Assembly (NCBI RefSeq): GCF_013170805.1
Contig: NZ_CP051293.1
Location: 6,144,001 to 6,208,000, forward strand
Reading direction: 5' to 3'
Origin: Mesorhizobium sp. NZP2077
GTDB lineage: Bacteria; Pseudomonadota; Alphaproteobacteria; Rhizobiales; Rhizobiaceae
Length of the DNA: 64,000 nt
In this document: piece after piece, positions 42,012 to 50,643 of the stretch
Layout of the letters: each line of letters starts with the position of its first letter
How positions within the stretch are numbered: position 1 is the first letter of the stretch
Notes under the pieces: model-generated
The model's database searches: none
Told to the model about the DNA's origin: nothing
Seen by the model: only the letters and a program-made list of their open reading frames with translations
Translations under genes and position numbers: made by a program

Positions 42012-43268
42012 TTACGGCGCGATCCCGGCGCTCTTTTCATAGGCCCGGATGTCGGCCAACTCCGGATCTGGCGATGGCGCGCAACCGGAGATCACCTTCC
42101 ACTTGCCGGCTTCGCTGACCGCCATGCGCGTCGTCGAATTGGCATTGTGGCGCGGCTGACCCTCACCGAAATACCAGGGGGTGCAGAAGATATCGCTGGT
42201 AAAGTTCTTGACCTTGCGGACAGCGGCACTGGTGCTTTCGCGCGTGATGTCCTTCGGATCCAGCGACATCAAGGCCTGCTCGGCGATACGGGCGGCAAGA
42301 TATCCCGCCTGAGCAAACGTATCGCGCGGGTCGGAAGGCTGACCATACGCGTCCATGACGGCAAGCCAGTTCTGGTTGTCCGGCGTCGCGGCCTCGAGAT
42401 CGTTGAATTCCATGTTCACATAGAAGTTCCCGTCCCAGCCAGCACCGATCGTCGCGGGCACCGACAGGTCATAAGCCGACGCGGCACTGAGGAACTTGAT
42501 GGAATGGTTGAGGCCCTGCTCTTCGGCCGCCGTCAGCAGCGGAATGGTGACGCCCTTGGGTAGACCAAGAATAATGACATCGGGCTTCGAAGCCGCCGCC
42601 TGAAGGATCGTCGATGTCGAGTCGGCCGTCCCGGGATCCATCAGGATCGTTTCGGCCGCAAAGCCTTTCTCCTTGGCCAGCGACGCAATGCCGTCGCAGG
42701 ACCACGTACCGACGTTCGGGATGTTCGGGCCGATGCAGACGACCGACTTCGCCTTGAGCTGGTCCAATGCATAACCCATGGCGCCCAGCATGGAGACGCG
42801 TGGTCCCGCATTAGCGGCCGCGTAGTTCTCGGCAAAGAAACATTCGCGAGGAACGCCGACGCCCGCGACGACGACAATACCGGACTTTTTGTAGAATTCG
42901 GCGTTTGCGCCACATTCGACAAAGCTCGAATTGCCGACCATCAGCACCGCCTTCTCGTCGGTGACGAGCTTGGCGGCAAGCTGAGAAGCGATTTCGGGAT
43001 TCCACTGATCGTCTTCAACCAGATATTTGACCGGCCGCCCGTGAATGCCGCCCTTGGCGTTGAGACAGTCGAAATAGGCTTTTGCCGCCTTGGTCGAGTT
43101 CGAGAAATCGTCCGGCCCGGTCTTCCCGGTAATCGCGCCGATGACGATTGGTTCGCCGGTGGCAGCCTCCGCGCCATTGGCGCCGCAGGACGCCGCGGCA
43201 TTGGCGCCGCATGTGGATATCAGAAATAAGGCCAGCCCTGCGGCCAGACCTGCAAGAGTATGTCTCAT
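42012..43268 (-). CDS. Branched-chain-type ABC transporter substrate-binding protein (LivJ-like)
   Basis: 418 residues from the ATG at 43268, with a Sec signal peptide ending near 'GANAA' (residue 23). The mature protein starts the type I periplasmic-binding fold ('PIVIGAITGKTGPDDFSNSTKAAKAYFDCLNAKGGIHGRPVKYLVEDDQWNPEIASQLAAKLV'). Four or more Cys residues ('SCGANG', 'VECGANAEF', 'REC', 'VVCIG') could form disulfides. It supplies substrate to LivHMGF. Gene context (GMC oxidase, aldehyde dehydrogenase, hpa pathway nearby) points to an aromatic compound, but the ligand is unknown. Confidence 0.9.
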   Translation of the reverse strand: MRHTLAGLAAGLALFLISTCGANAAASCGANGAEAATGEPIVIGAITGKTGPDDFSNSTKAAKAYFDCLNAKGGIHGRPVKYLVEDDQWNPEIASQLAAKLVTDEKAVLMVGNSSFVECGANAEFYKKSGIVVVAGVGVPRECFFAENYAAANAGPRVSMLGAMGYALDQLKAKSVVCIGPNIPNVGTWSCDGIASLAKEKGFAAETILMDPGTADSTSTILQAAASKPDVIILGLPKGVTIPLLTAAEEQGLNHSIKFLSAASAYDLSVPATIGAGWDGNFYVNMEFNDLEAATPDNQNWLAVMDAYGQPSDPRDTFAQAGYLAARIAEQALMSLDPKDITRESTSAAVRKVKNFTSDIFCTPWYFGEGQPRHNANSTTRMAVSEAGKWKVISGCAPSPDPELADIRAYEKSAGIAP

Positions 43269-43348
43269 GGTTCCTCCTCCTGTGTTTGATGATAAGTCAT
43301 TCCGGCCGTACCTCGGGGAGCCTCCTCCGCCACCCGTAGCCAGCACCG

Positions 43349-44944
43349 TCACCCCGATATTTGCCGCCCCGTCATGAAAGCGGCGGCCTTGGCCGCGATC
43401 ATCATCACAGGGGCATTGGTATTGCCCGAGACAAGCGTCGGCATCACCGACGCGTCACACACCCGCAATCCTTCCACCCCGTGAACCTTGAGATCCGGCC
43501 CGACCACGCTCATCCTGTCGTCCATCCGCCCCATCTTGGCGGTGCCGGCTGGATGAAACACGGTCTTGGTTGTCTGACGAATATAGTCCCGAAGCGCCTG
43601 CGGATCGCTTTCTACGCCAGGCTTCGGCAGTACCCGGCGCTTGACGAGCTTGGCCAGCGCCGGCGCTTCCAGGATGCGGATAGCGATTTCCACGCCACGC
43701 ACCAATGTTTCGAGATCGGCGGGATCTGACAGCAGATTGGCGTTGAACAGGGCCGTGTCCTTTGGTTCGGCCGAACGCAGCCGAACGCTTCCGCGCGACC
43801 GCGGTCGCAGATAGCAGGGGCCGATGCTCAGCCCGTGACCCGGCTCCGGTTCGCGATCGACGAACCCCACCATTGCCGGCAGGACATGAAACTGCACATC
43901 GGGCTGGCCGGTGCCGGCCGTATCGACGAACCCACCGCACTCGACCACGTTCGATGAAAGCAGGCCGCGATGAGTGGTGAGGTAGCGCAGCATGTGCATG
44001 GCCGCGCGCCACCCGTTGTCATGGCCGAGCATCGAGATAGGCGCGTGGGTTTCGCCTTGGACGGGCACCTCAAGATGATCCTGATAATTGGCCCCTGTAC
44101 CCGGCAGATCGGCGATCACGCCAATGCCGTGTTGAGCAAGATGTGCCGCATCGCCGATGCCCGACAACTGCAGGATTTTGGGGGTTGCAACCGCTCCTGC
44201 TGTCAGCGCAACTTCCCTGGATGCGAGGAAACGCGAACCGTCGAGAAGCTCGACTCCGCTGGCGCGTTTGCCTTCGAACAGGATACGGCTCACGCGCCGC
44301 TCGGTCAGCACCGTCACATTTGGCCGCTTTTCCGCTTCGCGCAGAAAGGCCTGCGCCGAACTCCAGCGACGGCCGTTGTGCGTCGTCGTCTGATAGAAGC
44401 CGACACCTTCCTGTTCGGGACCGTTGAAATCCGGGTTGAAGGGTATGCCAGCTTCGGTAGCAGCCTGAACGAAGGCCTCGCTCAGCGGATGACGATGCCG
44501 TGGATTGGACACATGCAGCGTGCCCGCACGGCCATGGAATGCGCCGCCCATCGTCTCGTTGTTCTCAAGCGAACGAAAGGCGGGAAGCACGTCATCGTAA
44601 GACCAGCCGGTACAGCCCATTTGTGCCCAGGTGTCGTAATCGTTGCGATGGCCGCGAATATAAATCATCGCATTGACTGAACTGCCGCCCCCCAGCACGT
44701 TGCCCTGCGGCACGATGCTTGGCCGGCCGTTGAGCCCTTTGTCCGGCTCGGATGCGTAGGGATGGACGGCTTCGCCCTTGCGCAGCACCTTGAAGAATGT
44801 CGCTGGAATATGGATCCACGGGTCGCTGTCCCGCTTTCCGGATTCTATCAGCAAAACAGTATTCTTCGGATTTTCCGACAGCCTGTTTGCCAGAACGCAG
44901 CCTGACGAACCACCACCGACAATGATGTAATCATATGGTGTCAT
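43349..44944 (-). CDS. GMC family FAD-dependent alcohol oxidoreductase
   Basis: 531 residues. N-terminal FAD motif 'YIIVGGGSSGCVLANRLSE', the GMC signatures 'NVLGGGSSVNAMIYIRGHRNDYDTW' and 'GAVATPKILQLSGIGDA', and the C-terminal catalytic 'HPAGTAKMGRMDDRMSVVGPDLKVHGVEGLRV' His with a later Asn ('SGNTNAPVMMIAAKAA'). It resembles choline and polyethylene-glycol dehydrogenases and oxidises a primary alcohol to an aldehyde. The aldehyde dehydrogenase gene is 3 nt upstream in the same operon, so alcohol to acid oxidation in two steps is the simplest reading. Confidence 0.92.
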   Translation of the reverse strand: MTPYDYIIVGGGSSGCVLANRLSENPKNTVLLIESGKRDSDPWIHIPATFFKVLRKGEAVHPYASEPDKGLNGRPSIVPQGNVLGGGSSVNAMIYIRGHRNDYDTWAQMGCTGWSYDDVLPAFRSLENNETMGGAFHGRAGTLHVSNPRHRHPLSEAFVQAATEAGIPFNPDFNGPEQEGVGFYQTTTHNGRRWSSAQAFLREAEKRPNVTVLTERRVSRILFEGKRASGVELLDGSRFLASREVALTAGAVATPKILQLSGIGDAAHLAQHGIGVIADLPGTGANYQDHLEVPVQGETHAPISMLGHDNGWRAAMHMLRYLTTHRGLLSSNVVECGGFVDTAGTGQPDVQFHVLPAMVGFVDREPEPGHGLSIGPCYLRPRSRGSVRLRSAEPKDTALFNANLLSDPADLETLVRGVEIAIRILEAPALAKLVKRRVLPKPGVESDPQALRDYIRQTTKTVFHPAGTAKMGRMDDRMSVVGPDLKVHGVEGLRVCDASVMPTLVSGNTNAPVMMIAAKAAAFMTGRQISG

Positions 44945-44947
44945 GGC

Positions 44948-46354
44948 TCAGCTCAGCATGGTTTGGATGGTGGTGAATTCCTTCAGCCCATCGACGCCGA
45001 ACTCGACGCCGATGCCTGACTGCTTGACGCCGCCGAAAGGTGCGTTTGGCTGGATGGCGCCGTGATTGTTGATCCAGACGGAACCGCATTCGAGCTGGCG
45101 CGCATAGTGGCGCGCCTTCTGAGGATCGGATGACCAGACGGAGCCGCCAAGCCCGGCGGGATTGGCATTGGCGCGAGCAATTACCTCACCGATATCGCTG
45201 TAACGGATAATCGGAAGCGCCGGGCCGAACTGCTCCTCATCCACCAGGCGAACGCCATCGGTTACATCGGCGACGAGCGTAACCGGGTAGAAATATCCGG
45301 GGCGGTCAAGCGGGGCGCCACCGGTCAGGATGCGGCCACCCTTGGCGCGCGCATCATCGATCAGCTCGCGCACCTTGTTAAACTGCGCTTCGTTTTGAAT
45401 CGGACCCAACGCACTGGTTTCATCGAGGCCGTCGCCTACGATAATTCTCGCCGCGTATTCGCTAAGCGCCTCGCACACCGCTTCGTAGATGCTGTCATGG
45501 ACATAGAGACGCTTCAGGGCCGCGCAGGTCTGGCCATTGTTGATGAAGGCGCCCCAGAACAAGCCTTCGGCGATCTGTGCCGGATCAGCGTCTGGAAGGA
45601 CGATGCCGGCATCGTTGCCGCCGAGTTCCAGCGTCAGCCGCTTGAGCGTCGCCACCGCCGACGCCATGACTTTTTTTCCGGTTTCGGTCGATCCCGTGAA
45701 GGTCATCTTGCCGACGCCTAAGTGCCCGGAAAGAGCGGCGCCGATGCTATTCTCGCCGGTGACGACGTTGACGACGCCGGCGGGCAACACCTCATTGATA
45801 ATTTCGACCAGCCGGATCGTCGACAGCGGCGTCAAGGGTGAAGGCTTGATGACGACCGTATTCCCGGTACGAACTGCTGGAATGATATGCCAGCAGGCAA
45901 TCATCACCGGCCAGTTCCAGGGCGTAATGGCGCCAACGACACCGATTGGCTTGCGATGTATCTCGACACGACCTTGGTCGTTGTCCTGCAGCACTTCGAT
46001 GGGCAGGCTGAGTTCGGCGGTATGGCGGGTCCAGGCGATCGCCCCTCCAATTTCGAAACGCGAGCCGAGGCCACCCAGTGGCTTTCCCTGCTCCAGCGTC
46101 AGAAGGCGGGCAAGCTCTTCGCTGTTGTCTGAAATCTTTTCCGCGATGGCGCGGCATCCGGCCTGCCGTTCTTCTTCAGAACTCCGGCTCCATCCCTTGA
46201 ATGCCGCTGACGCCGCGGCCACGGCATGGTCAAGATCCGCCGGCGTTGCCAGCGGCATTTCCCCCACGACAGCGCCGGTCGATGGATTGCGTACGTCGGC
46301 ATACGCGGCAGTATCGACGCGCGCTCCATCGATGATCAGGCTATACTGCTTCAC
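44948..46354 (-). CDS. Aldehyde dehydrogenase, GMC-operon partner
   Basis: 468 residues. Motifs: 'TPWNWPVMIACWHIIPAVRTGNTVVIKPS', 'FTGSTETGKKV', 'TLELGGNDAGIVLPDADP' (catalytic Glu), 'NNGQTCAALKRLYV' (catalytic Cys) and 'EEQFGPALPIIRY'. It is most like phenylacetaldehyde/betaine-aldehyde type enzymes of the class 1/2 family. It follows the FeaR-like gene by 114 bp and precedes the GMC gene by 3 nt. FeaR proteins control an aromatic aldehyde dehydrogenase (FeaB) in E. coli, which fits a phenylacetaldehyde-like substrate here. Confidence 0.92.
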   Translation of the reverse strand: MKQYSLIIDGARVDTAAYADVRNPSTGAVVGEMPLATPADLDHAVAAASAAFKGWSRSSEEERQAGCRAIAEKISDNSEELARLLTLEQGKPLGGLGSRFEIGGAIAWTRHTAELSLPIEVLQDNDQGRVEIHRKPIGVVGAITPWNWPVMIACWHIIPAVRTGNTVVIKPSPLTPLSTIRLVEIINEVLPAGVVNVVTGENSIGAALSGHLGVGKMTFTGSTETGKKVMASAVATLKRLTLELGGNDAGIVLPDADPAQIAEGLFWGAFINNGQTCAALKRLYVHDSIYEAVCEALSEYAARIIVGDGLDETSALGPIQNEAQFNKVRELIDDARAKGGRILTGGAPLDRPGYFYPVTLVADVTDGVRLVDEEQFGPALPIIRYSDIGEVIARANANPAGLGGSVWSSDPQKARHYARQLECGSVWINNHGAIQPNAPFGGVKQSGIGVEFGVDGLKEFTTIQTMLS

Positions 46355-46468
46355 AATAGGCTCCTCCCGTAGCTATGGGGAGGACTATGCCGCAGGGAAA
46401 AAACACCGTCTTGGGCTGGAACGCGCCACGACTTGACCTGAAACGCGACGCGGAGCGCCCATAAGGCT

Positions 46469-47440
46469 TTAATGCCCGGGTGCCGATACGGGCCTCAGCA
46501 GATCCGTCGGCACGCAGTCGAACAGTTCCTTGAAGCTGCGATTGAAATAGGAGATATCGTTGAAACCGGCGGAATACGCCACTTCGGCGATGGTCTTCGC
46601 ACCCTTCTGATCCTTGGTCTGCTCTATCTTTTCGCGCACGAAACGCAAACGTTTGTCACGGATGACCGTGGTGCAGGTCATGCCCAGTCCCTGAAAATCC
46701 TCCTGCAGCGTGCGGATCGACACGCCGATGCGCGTCGCCAGCCATTTGGCGCACAGATCACTTTCTGTCAGGTGCCTGTCGATCAGGACATCGACCAACT
46801 GAAGCCGCCGTGTGGTGCTGTCGTTGAGTGCCGATATCGTATCGCCGCTCGAAACGAAGGCCTGACGTGTCGCGCTGAACATCAGGTGCCGCAGATTGGA
46901 TGAGGTGGCGTCTGATTGGGCCGTGGACATGATCTTGGCGACAAGCGCACGCAGCATCATCGCCATCGGATCAAAGGCTTCCAGCTTGCGAGCGATATCA
47001 AAATCGACGTCGCTTGCGGAATACATGATCTGGCGAGGCAGATGCAGCGACAGATGATTGCTGAACTGCCCGCCGAAATAAAAGGTCGTGGGCCGGGTCG
47101 AATCCACCAGGATGCAATCGCCGACGTCCAGGACCGCCTGCTGTCCAACATGCTCTACACCACACGAGCCCTCGAGCTGCATGATGAGGAAGAGGTGCTC
47201 ATTGGCATCCTTGCGGATATCGTCCCAATCACGATGAACGCGATCAAGATCGTTGGAGACGTGGGCAAATTCCATGCCGCACACATCGACCCGACGGGCA
47301 GCGCCGGTTACGACACCGTTGTGCTCGATGGCCTTTGGATTGAAACTGCCACAAATCGACCGCAGATCATTGGTCCATTGATCGTAGGGCATGGGGGTCC
47401 ATTCCCTTTGCATCAGGTCTTGATTTTTGAGTAGCTCCAA
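46469..47440 (-). CDS. AraC family regulator, FeaR-like
   Basis: 323 residues (later in-frame ATGs at about 47413 and 47392 are possible starts). The N-terminal half matches the FeaR-type sensor domain: 'DWDDIRKDANEHLFLIMQLEGSCGVEHVGQQAVLDVGDCILVDSTRPTTFYFGGQFSNHLSLHLPRQIM'. The C-terminal AraC domain has 'LCAKWLATRIGVSIRTLQEDFQGLGMTCTTVIRDKRLRFVREKI' and 'TIAEVAYSAGFNDISYFNRSFKELF'. FeaR activates aromatic amine use (tyramine oxidase and phenylacetaldehyde dehydrogenase). Position in front of the aldehyde dehydrogenase, GMC and Liv genes suggests the same type of control. Confidence 0.88.
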   Translation of the reverse strand: MELLKNQDLMQREWTPMPYDQWTNDLRSICGSFNPKAIEHNGVVTGAARRVDVCGMEFAHVSNDLDRVHRDWDDIRKDANEHLFLIMQLEGSCGVEHVGQQAVLDVGDCILVDSTRPTTFYFGGQFSNHLSLHLPRQIMYSASDVDFDIARKLEAFDPMAMMLRALVAKIMSTAQSDATSSNLRHLMFSATRQAFVSSGDTISALNDSTTRRLQLVDVLIDRHLTESDLCAKWLATRIGVSIRTLQEDFQGLGMTCTTVIRDKRLRFVREKIEQTKDQKGAKTIAEVAYSAGFNDISYFNRSFKELFDCVPTDLLRPVSAPGH

Positions 47441-47555
47441 CTCTGCCTCCCAACAGCGTTAGTCGCTGACACATCCTTTCAGTGCCGCCTCTCGTCTGCT
47501 CAGCGGCCTACCGGTTGCGGCAGCTAGGCACTAAGGTGCAGAAACCCGGAAGGCT

Positions 47556-47576
47556 TGTCAATGATTAACGCGTTAA
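47556..47576 (-). promoter_or_regulatory. Putative promoter and palindrome for the FeaR-like operon
   Basis: The 12-bp perfect palindrome TTAACGCGTTAA (47565-47576) lies 125 bp before the FeaR-like start, next to a minus-strand TTGACA (47561-47556). It is similar to the box before hpaD: TGATTAACGCGTTAAAT here, TGATTAACATGGTAAAT there. The rest of the 296-bp gap (47441-47736) shows nothing else I can name. Confidence 0.5.
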
Positions 47577-47736
47577 ATAATTTTGGTGCGGACTTAAGCG
47601 AGGCCGCCGATAGGTTCGGCGACAGGAATAGCTGCGGCTGCCGAAGGTCGGATCACCAGCAGGGACGGCCATCTAAGTCGTGAGCCGCGGCACCACCTTG
47701 CCTTCGACAAGACGCGACTGCGAAAATGTCCGTTAC

Positions 47737-48636
47737 CTACAGCTGAACATTCCCTTCCATGGCAGTAAGATAATCAATGAAGACCCTGACTTTCGCAGGC
47801 AGGAACTTGCGTGTGAGATAGAGCGCATACAAGTTGTACCCATCGATCTTCCAGTCTTCGAGAATTGGGACGATTGAGCCCTGAGCGATGTCTCTCTCCA
47901 CAATGAAGGCTGGTCCGATGGCTACGCCTAAGCCTGCCAGCATAAATTCACGCAAAATGTCGCCGTTTGTAGAATGAATAAAAGGGCGGATACGCACCGA
48001 CGACCTACCGCCTTGCGCATCAACCAGATCCCAAGTGTCGCCGCTGGACATATAGGGGGAGGCCATCGTGTCGTGATTGACGAGCTCGGTCGGATGACTC
48101 GGGCGACCCTTTCGCTTGAGATACGACGGGGCTGCGCAGACCGGCATGGCTATGGGGGCAATCTTGCGGACTATGACATTGGCAGACGCTGGCTGGCGAG
48201 TAATGCGGACCGCCACATCAATCCCCTCGGCCGCCAGATCGACCATCCGGTCGGTCAAATCAAGATCGAGCTGCAAATCGGGATAGCGTTTGACGAAATC
48301 CGGCAGCCATCGCCCTAGTCTGCTGATTCCGAAAGACAGCGGGGCACTGATGCGCAGAACACCCTTTGGCTCGAGAGTGTTGATCCCCGCACGTCCCTCG
48401 GCCTCTGCGACATCGCTCAGGATCTGCTGCGCGCGACGGAAGAAGTCCTCTCCAGCATCGGTCATCCAGACACGGCGCGTGGTTCGATTCAGAAGCCGTG
48501 TACCCAGATGATCCTCGAGGCCTGCCAACTGCCGGGAAACGGCCGCGTTGGACGTGTTGAGAGTGATTGATGCGCTGATGAGGCTGCCATTTTCCACCAC
48601 GGCAACGAACACCTCCATCGCTTTCAGCAAATCCAT
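47737..48636 (-). CDS. LysR family transcriptional regulator
   Basis: 299 residues. The N-terminal helix-turn-helix ('MDLLKAMEVFVAVVENGSLISASITLNTSNAAVSRQLAGLEDHLGTRLLNRTTRR') is followed by the LysR substrate-binding domain ('GVLRISAPLSFGISRLGRWLPDFVKRYPDLQLDLDLTDRMVDLAAEGIDVAVRI'), the CrgA/AaeR-like subfamily. It is divergent from the binding-protein gene at 48892 across 255 bp, which it may regulate; no other nearby operon faces it. Confidence 0.92.
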   Translation of the reverse strand: MDLLKAMEVFVAVVENGSLISASITLNTSNAAVSRQLAGLEDHLGTRLLNRTTRRVWMTDAGEDFFRRAQQILSDVAEAEGRAGINTLEPKGVLRISAPLSFGISRLGRWLPDFVKRYPDLQLDLDLTDRMVDLAAEGIDVAVRITRQPASANVIVRKIAPIAMPVCAAPSYLKRKGRPSHPTELVNHDTMASPYMSSGDTWDLVDAQGGRSSVRIRPFIHSTNGDILREFMLAGLGVAIGPAFIVERDIAQGSIVPILEDWKIDGYNLYALYLTRKFLPAKVRVFIDYLTAMEGNVQL

Positions 48637-48891
48637 AGAAATCCGTTATCGTTACGATTTCAGTAATTGAAGGCCGCGCTTCGTCACATCCATTCTAATG
48701 ACGAAACGGGTTGCCCCTTTGCCCCGCGCTCACTCCGCTGCGCCGAGCAGTGTTCTACGAAACGCTATTGTTGCGTCAATCGCAATTGTCAATCGCAGCC
48801 AGTGGCGTTTGTCGACGTGTCGAACTGGCGTAATTGCTCCGCAAGCGGGGTCACAACACGGGTTTGGCCCGTCAGATCAAAAGGACAACCA

Positions 48892-50070
48892 ATGAGATAC
48901 ACACCTGCATCCGTGGCGCTGGTCCTGACGGCCGCATTGTTCGGCGCGCCAGCATTTGCCCAGACCGCCGGGGGCAATTTCGCCCGACCCCCTCAAACTT
49001 TAGAGAAGGACGTTGTTCCAGTGTCCAGTACCAGCATTGCTAGCGAAGATGCGCAACTGCAGCAACTCTACCAGAAGGCCATCAGCGAAGGTGGCGTCCT
49101 GACTGTCTACGCCGGTGGCGACAAACCCGGCCAATGGGACTATCTCAAGAAGGCGTTCGTGAAGCGGTTTCCGCAAATTCAGCTCGAAATCGTCGTCGAC
49201 TTTAGCAAGGTCCACGATGCTCGCATCGATACCCAGATCACTGAGCACAAGGTCGTTGCGGACGTCGTTCACTTCCAGACAATAGATGACTTCCCTCGCT
49301 GGAAGAAAGAAGGTGTACTGGCCAAGTACAAGCCGGTTGGCTGGGATAAGATCTATCGACAGCTCAAAGATCCGGACGGCTACTACACCGGCCTCCTATT
49401 TCCAGCCTTTGCCAACGTCGTCGCCACGTCGCTGGGCAAAAACGCGCCAGTCGAGGCGGAGGATTTCCTCAGACCTGAATTCAAGGACAAGCTGGTTTTC
49501 ACATACCCGAATGACGATGATGCCGTTCTCTTCTACTTCAAGAACCTCACCGACAAATACGGTTTCGACTATCTGAAAAAGCTGCTCGCCCAAAATCCGA
49601 AGTTTGTCCGCGGCACACAAGACTCCGCCGACTTGGTAGGCACAGGCGGCTACGTGGCAAACTTCGGCTCCGCCGGAAGCGCCAGCGGCTTGTCCAAGAC
49701 CAGCATCCCCACACACTCACCTTGGGTTGCCTGGCCCCAGACAGGCGCAATACTGAAAGACGCTCCACATCCAGCGGCTGCCAAGCTCTACCTCAGCTGG
49801 CTGCTCTCACATCAAGCGCAGCAGCAAGAAATCGGAACCTGGAGCGTCCGTTCCGACGTTGCGCCGCCTGCCGGCCGCAAGGGTATCTTTGACTACGAAA
49901 ACATGAACCCGCTCGGCCTCGGCACGTTCATGAAGGATCGCGCGGCGCTTGACGTCTATAAGGCGCGCATCACCCTTCTGGTCGGTGACGTGCAGGGCGT
50001 AAACCCGTCGGACCCAAAGGGCGTGCTCGGCCTCTTTCCGCTGAACCAGGACGGCAAGCAGGCCCCCTGA
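48892..50070 (+). CDS. Periplasmic solute-binding protein (family 1, iron(III)/organophosphonate-like), orphan
   Basis: 392 residues from the ATG at 48892 (AAGGA 6 nt upstream). Sec signal peptide with cleavage after 'GAPAFA' near residue 23. The mature protein has 'GGVLTVYAGGDKPGQWDYLKKAFVKRFPQIQLEIVVDFSKVHDARIDTQI' and 'DKLVFTYPNDDDAVLFYFKNL', as in extracellular binding proteins of the FbpA/AfuA type. No permease or ATPase gene adjoins it. It is divergent from a LysR gene and may work with a transporter elsewhere or as a sensor. Ligand unknown. Confidence 0.88.
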   Translation: MRYTPASVALVLTAALFGAPAFAQTAGGNFARPPQTLEKDVVPVSSTSIASEDAQLQQLYQKAISEGGVLTVYAGGDKPGQWDYLKKAFVKRFPQIQLEIVVDFSKVHDARIDTQITEHKVVADVVHFQTIDDFPRWKKEGVLAKYKPVGWDKIYRQLKDPDGYYTGLLFPAFANVVATSLGKNAPVEAEDFLRPEFKDKLVFTYPNDDDAVLFYFKNLTDKYGFDYLKKLLAQNPKFVRGTQDSADLVGTGGYVANFGSAGSASGLSKTSIPTHSPWVAWPQTGAILKDAPHPAAAKLYLSWLLSHQAQQQEIGTWSVRSDVAPPAGRKGIFDYENMNPLGLGTFMKDRAALDVYKARITLLVGDVQGVNPSDPKGVLGLFPLNQDGKQAP

Positions 50071-50643
50071 GTTTCAGGACGTTGGGACTTGCGGCGAGTA
50101 AGGTTGCATGAGCTTGCCCACTGCGACGTTGCACGCCGTACGCACTCGACGGATCCGATATAGGCGCACTGCCCATGGCGGTTCTTGTCGAGGGTGCCGA
50201 GCGGTCGATGGTGCAGGAAGAGCCACGGCTTCAAAATGATGGCGCGGGCGACTTTCGCCCGCCCATGCCGTCTAGGTGGACAAGGCCATGCGCCTTCTCG
50301 TCCGCTCATTGGTTGCCGTCTTCGCCAGGCGGCGCACAGAGAGCGGAAGCGCCAAGTTCTCGACGGGCGCGAGATGCGGAAAAAAGGGCGCAAATCAGGA
50401 ACACCGCGGCGGTATCGCGCTTGTGCGGGCAAGCCTTCGATGCGCGCCCCGTCCATCTCGTTTCGCATCGGCAGTCGGGCTATCGAAGCGCCCCAGCCAA
50501 TTCCCAAAGCCATGATCGAGCCAACCTATCCTTGGGTGAAGCATCGAATTCGCTTGACAACGCATGAGATGTTTAACATGTAAATTACATTGTTGCCCAC
50601 CTGAACCTTGGCAACGCGGCTGCCGGATCCAGAGCTTTCAACA
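50071..50643. other. Intergenic region before gabD-hpaI, mostly unassigned
   Basis: About 570 bp. The right end (50554-50589) holds the promoter-operator of the gabD-hpaI operon. The remaining 480 bp contains open frames on both strands rich in Arg, Ala and Gly without any family resemblance that I can name; it may be eroded coding sequence. No terminator with a T tract was seen after the binding-protein gene. Confidence 0.5.
50554..50589 (+). promoter_or_regulatory. Promoter with HpaR-type operator before gabD-hpaI
   Basis: TTGACA (50554-50559) is followed 8 bp later by a box (50568-50589) whose core TTAACATGTAAATTACA matches, on the opposite strand, the near-perfect palindrome in front of hpaF (29285-29306). 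The right half TGTAAATTACA is exact for that consensus; the left half is degraded. The 5' context CGCTTGAC is also shared. It links this operon to HpaR. Confidence 0.75.

Noticed and set aside
49956..50513. 185-codon minus-strand frame between the binding protein and gabD
   Set aside because: It overlaps the 3' end of the well-supported binding-protein gene and is Arg-rich noise.
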